Source: Roseovarius nubinhibens ISM (GTDB taxonomy: Bacteria > Pseudomonadota > Alphaproteobacteria > Rhodobacterales > Rhodobacteraceae). From it: 64,000 bases of DNA. The notes under the pieces are model-generated. The model did no database searches. It saw nothing but the letters and a program-made list of their open reading frames with translations, and was not told where the DNA came from. Below, in pieces: positions 57,833-64,000 of the stretch. Made by a program: the position numbers and the translations under genes. Numbering within the stretch: the first letter of the stretch is position 1; each line of letters begins with the position of its first letter. The stretch covers positions 690,966-754,965 of the forward strand of contig NZ_CH724156.1 of the NCBI RefSeq assembly GCF_000152625.1, given 5' to 3'.

Positions 57833-58016
57833 AGTTTTTCGCCTTGGTGATTACGATTCGATAAAATCACAGGTTGAATCTAAACGCCACAGTTTTGCCT
57901 CATAAATGCGGTAAACAGGATATATTGAGTTGGTACAAATGCCTATTAGATAATCACCAACGCGGAGTTGGCCTCAATAATTGGCCCATCTGTGCGTTTA
58001 AAAGCGGTAGCGTTTA

Positions 58017-59435
58017 ATGGATTTTGCGTCCTTCAACTGGTCTCAACGGCGAGACACACGGTCGATCTTTCTCCTGACCTCTCAGATGAAAGACTACGCC
58101 CGCGTTGGCACCTCGCTGTTCTGGCAGCGCCAGATGATCTATGCCGCCGCCCTGGGGCTCGAAGCCTATTATTACAGCTGGCAACTGGCCCTTTTGAACC
58201 TCGCGTTGATGATCATCTCCGAGATCTACGACTTCGCCTGCTTCCGCAAAGTGCTGCGGATGAACGCCCGCGATATCAAATCCGCCCGCAAATATATCAA
58301 GCTGATTTACCTCGGCACCGCCATCAGCGCGGCCAATATTTGCATCTATGCGTTAACGGTCGCGATTCTCCAGGGGCACACCACCCACTTCCTGTCGATG
58401 TTCATGCTCTTCGCCGCGGCACTCTTTGCCTCGATGAACAACCACCAGTTGATTCCGATCCTGATCTTTCGACTGGCCATCTATGGCGCGACCTTCCTCT
58501 TCATCCCGATCTACGACATCTGGGCGACCAATGCCCCGGTGACCTCGGATCTCTGGATGCAGCTCTTCACCAGCCTCTTCGTGATGTTCTTCATCATCGA
58601 CTGTAGCCGCGTCTCCTCCGGCCTCTACCGCCGCACCCTGCAACAGATGGCCGATTTGCAGACAGAGCACGAAAAGACAAAAGAGGCCTCCGCCGCGAAA
58701 TCCGAATTCCTCGCCACGGTGAGCCATGAACTGCGCACCCCGCTGACCTCGATCAAGGGCTCGCTCGATCTGATCGCGGCCCGCGCGCTCGGCGAAATCC
58801 CCCCCAAGATGGAACCGATCCTGACCATCGCACAGCGCAATTCGACCCGGCTCAACGCGCTGATCAACGATCTTCTCGACCTCCAGAAAATGGAGGCCGG
58901 GCGCATGGACTACTTCATGGAAGAGCTGAACGCAGCCGAGTTCCTCGAACAATCCATCGCCACCAACGAACCCTTCGCCCAGCGCTTCGACGTCACCTTC
59001 GAACTCGAACCGACGCCGGCCAACCTCTTCATCACCTGCGACGCGAGCCGTCTCGACCAGGTGCTGTCGAACATCCTGTCGAACGCCGCCAAATTCTCGG
59101 AAACCGGCAGCACCGTCTCGATCCGCAGCGATGTCGTGGGCGCGATGCTCCGGGTGAGCGTGATCGACCGTGGCGTCGGCCTGCCCGAGAACGTCAAGCA
59201 AAAGGTCTTCGACGAGTTCAGCCAGCTCGATTCCTCGGACAAGCGCAAGGTCGGCGGCACCGGCCTCGGCATGAACATCTCCAAGCGCATCATGGAAGCC
59301 CATGACGGCCGCATCGATTATGTCAAAAATGAGGGCCCCGGCACGACCTTCTTCATCGAACTGCCCCTGGCGAATGTGGGCAAATCGGCCGAGATGCCCC
59401 CGGCACGCGGACGCAACCTCCGCTTGAGCGCCTGA
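58017..59435 (+). CDS. Membrane sensor histidine kinase
   Basis: 472-residue kinase with a membrane domain of about six helices (residues 35-200), then a coiled linker, HisKA with phospho-acceptor His237 in SHELRTPLTS, and a HATPase_c domain (N box DQVLSNILSNAAKF, G1 DRGVGLP, G2 GGTGLGMNI). It has no attached receiver. The sensor part has no known extracellular domain, so it may sense a lipophilic signal in the membrane, such as the product of the LuxI-like enzyme. It precedes the third response regulator by 142 bp. Confidence 0.88.
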   Translation: MDFASFNWSQRRDTRSIFLLTSQMKDYARVGTSLFWQRQMIYAAALGLEAYYYSWQLALLNLALMIISEIYDFACFRKVLRMNARDIKSARKYIKLIYLGTAISAANICIYALTVAILQGHTTHFLSMFMLFAAALFASMNNHQLIPILIFRLAIYGATFLFIPIYDIWATNAPVTSDLWMQLFTSLFVMFFIIDCSRVSSGLYRRTLQQMADLQTEHEKTKEASAAKSEFLATVSHELRTPLTSIKGSLDLIAARALGEIPPKMEPILTIAQRNSTRLNALINDLLDLQKMEAGRMDYFMEELNAAEFLEQSIATNEPFAQRFDVTFELEPTPANLFITCDASRLDQVLSNILSNAAKFSETGSTVSIRSDVVGAMLRVSVIDRGVGLPENVKQKVFDEFSQLDSSDKRKVGGTGLGMNISKRIMEAHDGRIDYVKNEGPGTTFFIELPLANVGKSAEMPPARGRNLRLSA

Positions 59436-59577
59436 CACCCAACTCTCCTAAAATTCCCCTGTCTTTGAATGACTACGGTTCGGCCACAGTTTCGCCGAAC
59501 TCCTATGGGAATCATTAGTGTAGTAACTGGTGTTCTTTGGGTGACGTGGAACTCTCCGATAAAAGGCAAAAAAGACT

Positions 59578-60549
59578 ATGAGAATTCTCGCGGTAGATGA
59601 TGACCCAATCATCCTGACGCTCCTTGTCGAGGTGCTTCGGGCTGCAGGCTTTACCGACGTCGTGACCGCCGAGTCCGGCGCCGATGCGCTGCGCGCCATC
59701 GACACGACGAACACGGCCTTCGACTGTTTCCTGCTCGACATCCAGATGCCCGAAATGGACGGCATCGAGCTGGTGCAAAAGATCCGCGGCTACAAAGCCT
59801 ATGAGGCGACGCCGGTTCTGATGATCACCGCCATGTCGCAGCGCAAATATATCGACGCGGCCTTCGCGGCAGGCGCAAGCGATTATATCACCAAACCCTT
59901 CGAGATCGGCGAAGTCCACGCCCGGCTGCGCCTCGTGTCGTCGCTGGCCGAAACCCGCCGCGCCGGGGGCATCCCCGAACATCACGAAGAGATTGCCACC
60001 GATCGCCCCGTCGATCTGGCACGCCGCGTGAAACTGCATGATGTCGATGGGTTCATCGACTATCTGGCGATGGAAAACTACCTGCTGCAGGTGTCGCGGA
60101 TCTCGCTCATCGGCATGCGGACCTTTGGCGTCATCATCCCGGAGATGAAGCGCGTCCTGGCCCATTCGACCCCCTATGAATACGAATCCGTTGTCGCCGA
60201 TATGGCCGAAGCCATCTCTGACACGCTCAAGCCGCAATCCTTCTTTGCGGCCCATGCGGGCGGCGGCGAATTCATCTGCGTTCTGCTGAACTGCAATTCT
60301 TTCGACGGCGATGACTTCAATCACCGCCTGAACGAGACGATCACCGAAATGGATCTCCATTACAGCAACGGGGCGCCGATGTCGCTCCGCGCCGTGGTGG
60401 GGGATGATTTCTCGCTCAAGCTCAAATCGCCCAAGGGCGTGTCGCAAACCTTGGTGCAGGCGCTCGCCGCCGCCGAAATGGTCGAACGGCAGCCGCAGCG
60501 CAAAGAGCCGCAGAAATCCTCGCTATTACAATTGTTCGGCTTCGGTTAA
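59578..60549 (+). CDS. Response regulator, REC plus GGDEF-like domain (paralogue 3)
   Basis: 323-residue protein with the same layout as paralogues 1 and 2. REC has DDD at 7-9, Asp54 in LLDIQMP, and Lys106 in TKPF. The C-terminal domain retains GGGEF (228-232, in AHAGGGEFICVLLN), closest of the three to an active GGDEF signature, but the usual substrate-binding context is otherwise poorly kept. It is followed 34 bp later by the Hpt gene and preceded by the histidine kinase, so these three genes are a probable operon. Confidence 0.82.
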   Translation: MRILAVDDDPIILTLLVEVLRAAGFTDVVTAESGADALRAIDTTNTAFDCFLLDIQMPEMDGIELVQKIRGYKAYEATPVLMITAMSQRKYIDAAFAAGASDYITKPFEIGEVHARLRLVSSLAETRRAGGIPEHHEEIATDRPVDLARRVKLHDVDGFIDYLAMENYLLQVSRISLIGMRTFGVIIPEMKRVLAHSTPYEYESVVADMAEAISDTLKPQSFFAAHAGGGEFICVLLNCNSFDGDDFNHRLNETITEMDLHYSNGAPMSLRAVVGDDFSLKLKSPKGVSQTLVQALAAAEMVERQPQRKEPQKSSLLQLFGFG

Positions 60550-60583
60550 CCTCTCCGAAAAAGACCCGGAGGACAGGTTGCTG

Positions 60584-60973
60584 ATGCAGGCACAAGACGC
60601 GTTTTCCGCGGGATTGCAAAAGGTGCGATCCCGCTTCCTCGAACAATTGCCGGAACAATCCGCGATGATCCGGGACATCTGGGCGCAGGTTCAATCCGCC
60701 CCGGACAAGCCCTCGCCGATCCTGCCCGACATCGGGCGCATCGCCCATCGCATCGCCGGCACCGCCGCCACATTGGGCTTTCCCGAACTGGGCCGCCTTG
60801 CCGCCACGCTCGAAGATGCGGTGACCGAGGCCCATGATCACCCCGGCGGCATTGCCGCGCTCACCGCGCCGGTCACCGCCATGCTACAGGAAATGGCCCG
60901 CGCCGCAGAGACCGAGAACCAGACCGAGACTGGGGCCGAGACCGGCGTGCAAACGAAAACGGGGCAGGCCTGA
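60584..60973 (+). CDS. Hpt-domain phosphotransfer protein
   Basis: 129-residue histidine phosphotransfer protein. The phospho-acceptor is His55 in RIAHRIAGTAATLGF, with a helical-bundle follow-up (LGRLAATLEDAVTEA). An acidic tail of repeated TET-type residues ends the protein. GGAGGA lies 10 bp before this ATG; the in-frame TTG at 60578 (4 bp from it) is a possible start. As a small Hpt next to kinase and receiver genes, it probably connects the relay, HK to RR to Hpt or onward to another RR. Confidence 0.85.
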   Translation: MQAQDAFSAGLQKVRSRFLEQLPEQSAMIRDIWAQVQSAPDKPSPILPDIGRIAHRIAGTAATLGFPELGRLAATLEDAVTEAHDHPGGIAALTAPVTAMLQEMARAAETENQTETGAETGVQTKTGQA

Positions 60974-60985
60974 CCGGCCTGCCCC
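60952..60985 (-). terminator. Terminator of the AhpD-family gene
   Basis: Perfect 10-bp stem GGGGCAGGCC/GGCCTGCCCC (60961-60970 with 60976-60985), 5-nt loop. On the minus strand it is followed by GTTTTCGTTTG. It overlaps the end of the Hpt gene, so it also ends convergent transcription. Confidence 0.8.
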
Positions 60986-61010
60986 GCTGATCCGCGCGCT
61001 GGGCGCAGGA

Positions 61011-61565
61011 TTACCCGGCTTTCTGCCAGTTGTATTTTTCGTTCACCTTATCCACCGGCGTTTTCGCCAGATGGTTGGTGTAGTTCGACATGATCTTCTG
61101 GCTATAGCCAAGGATCACTTCGAGAACCTGCTGCTTGGTGAACCCGGCATCGAGGAATGTCTGCACGGTCGCATCGTCGAGGAAGCCCCGCTCGCGCACC
61201 AGCGCCAGGGTGAAATCGCGCAGCGCCTCGAGACGGGCGTTGGGCAGCGGCGTCTCATTGCGCAGCGCTTCGGTGATCTCGGCATCGACGCCCATCATAT
61301 TCGCGATGGCGGTGTGGCCGGGCACGCAATAGTGGCATTCGTTCTCGACGTTGATCGCCTGCCAGACGACGGTCATCTCGTCCTTGTCAAAGCTCGAGTT
61401 GACGAAGAGCTCATGCAGCTTCTGGTAGCCTTCCAGGAGGCCCGGCGCTTCGGCCATCACCGCATGCAGACCGGGAACCCGGCCAAAGGCGGCTTTGGAT
61501 TTCGCCAGAAGCGGCTTGGAGGCGTCGGGGGCGGTGGTTTCGTCGTGCAGGGTAAATTCAGTCAT
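61011..61565 (-). CDS. AhpD/carboxymuconolactone decarboxylase family protein
   Basis: 184-residue alkylhydroperoxidase-like protein. The redox pair Cys-x2-Cys is in NECHYCVPGHTAIA, with the typical downstream His, and the YNHLAK-like end (MSNYTNHLAKTPVD). Such proteins reduce peroxides or use protein disulfides. It is divergent from the TetR gene and has two operator-like repeats in the region between, so it is probably the main target of that repressor. Confidence 0.88.
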   Translation of the reverse strand: MTEFTLHDETTAPDASKPLLAKSKAAFGRVPGLHAVMAEAPGLLEGYQKLHELFVNSSFDKDEMTVVWQAINVENECHYCVPGHTAIANMMGVDAEITEALRNETPLPNARLEALRDFTLALVRERGFLDDATVQTFLDAGFTKQQVLEVILGYSQKIMSNYTNHLAKTPVDKVNEKYNWQKAG

Positions 61566-61616
61566 GTCAGAGGCTCCTCATCTGTGCCTTGGGTGATTGT
61601 CTCCCCCGTCATGTGC

Positions 61617-61662
61617 CTATTTTTGAGCGATCACTCAAGTCTATTTTTGAGCGATCACTCAA
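61617..61662. promoter_or_regulatory. Duplicated TetR-type operators
   Basis: Two identical 22-bp copies of CTATTTTTGAGCGATCACTC followed by AA (61617-61638 and 61641-61662, 24-bp period). Each contains the near-palindrome TTGAGCGATCACTCAA, 14 of 16 positions symmetric. They lie between the AhpD-like and TetR starts. Confidence 0.8.
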
Positions 61663-61753
61663 ATGTGAGCTGAAAGCCGCAAATCGGCCAAGACAAACCC
61701 CGTCAGGCTGGCTATGGTGCGTCCCCAAAGCCGGAAAACCGGCACCGTCGGGT

Positions 61754-61782
61754 TACCGACGCAATACCGACATGTTACCGAC
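61754..61782. promoter_or_regulatory. Three TACCGAC heptamers at an 11-bp period
   Basis: TACCGAC occurs at 61754, 61765 and 61776, exactly one helical turn apart, just upstream of the TetR start. A degenerate fourth copy, CACCGTC, lies at 61743, also in phase. Confidence 0.6.
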
Positions 61783-61793
61783 CGGCGAAAATC

Positions 61794-62393
61794 ATGGCAC
61801 GTTCCCCCTCTTACAACCGCGACGCGGCGCTCGACACGGCGCTCGATCTGTTCTGGAAGAAGGGCTATCACGCCACCTCGCTCAAGGATCTCGAGGCCGC
61901 GCTCGCCATGAAACCGGGCAGTATCTACGCCGCCTTCACCAGCAAGGAGGCGCTCTATCTCGCCGCGCTGGAACGCTATTTCACCCGCAACCGCGCCGCG
62001 CTCCAGACCCTGTTTTCTCAGGCTGACGCGCCCCTGAAGGCCCTGGCCGATCACCTCCGCGCCACCGCCCAGAGCCGCCGCCCCACCGCCCCGAGCCAGG
62101 CCTGCATGCTGGTCAAAACCATCCTCAGCGCCACCGCCGACGACAGCGCCCTCGCCCAGGCGGCCCAAGGCTATATGACTGAAATGTCAGGTGTTTTTGC
62201 CGCAGCCTTTGACCGGGCCCGCGACTTGGGTGCGCTCCCGCGCGAGGCCGACACCGCCCGCCTCGCCCGCCGCTATCAGGCCAATCTCACCGCGCTCCGC
62301 ATCGAAGCCGAGAGCGGCACCGACCCCCAGGCCCTCGCCGATCTGGCCGAAGACATGGCCCGCGACATCGAGGCTCTCGCCCAACCCGCCTGA
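61794..62393 (+). CDS. TetR-family transcriptional regulator
   Basis: 199-residue repressor. The N-terminal helix-turn-helix is LDLFWKKGYHATSLKDLEAALAMKPGSIYAAFTSKEALYLAALERYF (residues 16-62), and the C-terminal helical domain is a ligand pocket, resembling the YcdC/AcrR-like group. The two TTGAGCGATCACTCAA repeats between it and the divergent AhpD-like gene are probable binding sites, so it is likely self-regulated and controls that gene, perhaps in response to an oxidant or electrophile. Confidence 0.88.
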   Translation: MARSPSYNRDAALDTALDLFWKKGYHATSLKDLEAALAMKPGSIYAAFTSKEALYLAALERYFTRNRAALQTLFSQADAPLKALADHLRATAQSRRPTAPSQACMLVKTILSATADDSALAQAAQGYMTEMSGVFAAAFDRARDLGALPREADTARLARRYQANLTALRIEAESGTDPQALADLAEDMARDIEALAQPA

Positions 62394-62395
62394 GC

Positions 62396-63310
62396 CTATT
62401 GCTCGGCCCCGTCATCCTTGACGGCAAAGGGTTTGAGCCCCTCATGCAGCTTGTCGAGGAACAGCTTGGCGGCAATGCCCAAGGGCTGTCCGCGATGGGT
62501 GATCACCACCATATCGTGATAGATCGGCGGATGAAATTTGCGCCAGACCACCCCATCCTTGAGATCCGCCTTGCCATTCACCGGATCGATGATCGACACA
62601 TCCCCCCCGGCCGCCACCATATTGCGGGCAAGCGCATAAAAATAACTGGTACAGCTGCGTTCATAGACCGCATCGGCCCGCACCATCTGGTCCTCGAATT
62701 GCCGGTCGACACTGTGGTCCCCGGTCACCCCGATCACCCGCCGCCCGCTCAGAAGCTGCGGCGTGATCACCTCATGGCTGGTCAGCGGATCGTCCTTGGT
62801 CATCACACAGACGCATTCCATCCGCATCTGCTCGCCCTCGAGCCCCGCCACCGGCATCGGCGCGTCGATCAGCCCGATATCGACCTGACGGCTCGCCACC
62901 ATCGAGGCCACCCGCCGCGACGACCGCACATGAAGGTTGGTCCGGATACCGGGGTTTTCCTTTTGAAACTCGGCAATGACGCGCGGCAACATATTGACCG
63001 ACATCGCCCCATTGGTGGCCACCGAAATGGCGCCGGCTGACCCGGCCCGGATTTCATCCGCCCGTTGATCGATCCGGGTCAGCGCCGCCAGCCCGTGGCG
63101 GACCTCTTCGCGCAGCAAGACCGCTTCGCGCGTTGGCGCAAAAAAGCCCCGATCCCGGTGAAACAGCTTCATTCCAAACTCTTCTTCGAGCTTGCCTAAG
63201 GCCACGCTAACGGCGGGTTGAGAGAGGTTGAGGCGCAGCGCCGCTCGGGACACGGACCCGGCTTCGAACAGGGCGTTGAACACTTCGAGGTGGCGTATCT
63301 TCAATCGCAT
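62396..63310 (-). CDS. LysR-family transcriptional regulator
   Basis: 304-residue LysR protein. The helix-turn-helix is GSVSRAALRLNLSQPAVSVALGKLEEEFG (residues 17-45), followed by the effector domain (GAISVATNGAMSVNMLPRVIAEFQKENPGI). The ATG at 63310 begins MRLKIRHLEVFNAL; a TTG at 63325 is the alternative. It converges on the TetR gene and is divergent from the FAD oxidoreductase gene beyond, across 173 bp, so that oxidoreductase is the likely target. Confidence 0.88.
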   Translation of the reverse strand: MRLKIRHLEVFNALFEAGSVSRAALRLNLSQPAVSVALGKLEEEFGMKLFHRDRGFFAPTREAVLLREEVRHGLAALTRIDQRADEIRAGSAGAISVATNGAMSVNMLPRVIAEFQKENPGIRTNLHVRSSRRVASMVASRQVDIGLIDAPMPVAGLEGEQMRMECVCVMTKDDPLTSHEVITPQLLSGRRVIGVTGDHSVDRQFEDQMVRADAVYERSCTSYFYALARNMVAAGGDVSIIDPVNGKADLKDGVVWRKFHPPIYHDMVVITHRGQPLGIAAKLFLDKLHEGLKPFAVKDDGAEQ

Positions 63311-63483
63311 AAGGCTTCCTAGCAAACAGTATTAATAAATCGAATGGAGGTATTTTCTATATTCAATTGCCTAATCAATGGTTCATTTCTAACACTGAGT
63401 CGCACCGGCTGCGACCCAAACGTAACTGCTGCCACTATTTCAAAATTTAACAAGATACTAGGAGAGCCCGGTTGGCGCCGACA

Positions 63484-64000
63484 ATGAAAATCTCGTGTAA
63501 CGGTTCCGTGTGGGCCCAATCCTGGACCGACCGCCCCTATTGGATCGATGGCGAAACGGCCCTGCCAGACATGGCCGAACGGCCTGATACACAGGCCGAT
63601 GTGGTGATTATCGGCGCGGGCTACACCGGGCTCAACGCGGCGATCGAGACGGCGCAAGCGGGACGTAAAACCATCGTGATCGACGCCCAGGACGCGGGCT
63701 ATGGCTGCAGCACCCGCAATGGCGGCCAGATCAGCACCAGCATCAAACCCTCGCTCGCCAAGCTCAGCGCGCGGTTCGGCCCAGAGCGTGGCCGCGCCAT
63801 CCGCCGCGAAGGTGAAACCGCGCTGCAATGGATCGAGGACCGCATCGGCAGCCTCGGCATCGACTGCGATTTCGACCGCCCCGGCCGCTTCCACGCCGCC
63901 CACACCCCGCAAGCTTATGATCAGATCGCCCGCGAAGCCGAACAGCTCGGCCGTGAAGAAGGGATCGAGGCCCACCCCATCCCCGCCGCCGAACAGCACG
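63484..64000 (+). CDS. FAD-dependent amine oxidoreductase, DAO family (3' partial)
   Basis: First 172 codons of a DAO-family flavoprotein, cut by the window end. The N-terminus has VVIIGAGYTGLNAAIETAQAG (FAD dinucleotide loop), then DAQDAGYGCSTRNGGQISTSIK, which is the signature of gamma-glutamylputrescine oxidase and related glycine oxidase-type enzymes. The ATG at 63484 is used; the in-frame TTG at 63472 has a better ribosome-binding site (AGGAGAG, 5 bp), so the true start may be there. It follows the divergent LysR gene, consistent with regulated amine breakdown. Confidence 0.85.
   Translation, partial: MKISCNGSVWAQSWTDRPYWIDGETALPDMAERPDTQADVVIIGAGYTGLNAAIETAQAGRKTIVIDAQDAGYGCSTRNGGQISTSIKPSLAKLSARFGPERGRAIRREGETALQWIEDRIGSLGIDCDFDRPGRFHAAHTPQAYDQIAREAEQLGREEGIEAHPIPAAEQH

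Noticed and set aside
58004..58013. ops-like GCGGTAGCGT just before the histidine kinase start
   Set aside because: Close to the RfaH ops element but at a signalling gene far from any polysaccharide operon; most likely chance.

Overview
The window looks like chromosomal DNA of a marine alphaproteobacterium of the Rhodobacterales (Roseobacter-type). The reasons are the gene content: a phosphatidylcholine synthase of the Pcs type, gene-transfer-agent spike proteins, a TRAP transporter, many quaternary-ammonium catabolic genes and an H-NS-like alphaproteobacterial nucleoid protein. Most of the sequence is GC-rich with strong antisense shadow ORFs. The block from about 8 to 26.6 kb, and the orphan gene at 1.7-2.4 kb, are visibly more A+T-rich and look acquired.

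Layout. (1) 1-6.8 kb is housekeeping: XerC-type recombinase (5' end outside the window), pcs, an orphan hypothetical gene, ogt, trpA, ychF, tRNA-Ser(GCT) and an old-yellow-enzyme oxidoreductase. (2) 6.9-27.2 kb is a surface polysaccharide locus. It has a PglC/PglD/PglE-like set for a bacillosamine-type first sugar and WbpA-B-D-E for a 2,3-diacetamido-2,3-dideoxyuronic acid. It also has a WbpG-type amidotransferase fused to its own glutaminase, two GT4 glycosyltransferases, a Wzy-like polymerase, a Wzx-like flippase, a sulfotransferase, a FemAB/GNAT-like acyltransferase and a polysaccharide-deacetylase-like protein. Two regulators flank it: an EPS-type MarR protein and a divergent NusG/RfaH paralogue, whose shared upstream region has two identical palindromic operators. 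A three-gene operon on the opposite strand, inside the locus, encodes homologues of the GTA head-spike proteins that bind capsule.

(3) 27.3-41.2 kb is a run of minus-strand catabolic genes: a 3-hydroxyacyl/carnitine-type dehydrogenase, two SDRs, an aldehyde dehydrogenase, a beta-keto acid cleavage enzyme, a choline-sulfatase-like sulfatase, a Rieske oxygenase, a GlxA/GbdR-type regulator, a dimethylglycine-dehydrogenase-like flavoprotein and a non-pyrrolysine MttB homologue. Together they suggest use of choline-O-sulfate, carnitine or glycine betaine, or a related sulfated hydroxylated quaternary amine. (4) 41.5-53 kb starts with an H-NS-like protein. A second catabolic set follows: semialdehyde dehydrogenase, LysR, aspartate dehydrogenase, DapA-family lyase, EamA exporter, 3-hydroxyanthranilate dioxygenase, a DctPQM TRAP transporter and a secreted LVIVD beta-propeller protein.

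(5) 53-54.6 kb is a DEAD-box RNA helicase. (6) 54.6-61 kb is the most unusual stretch. Three paralogous response regulators (REC plus a degenerate GGDEF-like domain) surround a LuxI-family synthase with no LuxR, a membrane histidine kinase and an Hpt protein, and look like one dedicated phosphorelay and signalling island. (7) 61-64 kb has an AhpD-family protein and a divergent TetR with duplicated operators, a LysR regulator, and the start of a FAD amine oxidoreductase cut by the window end.
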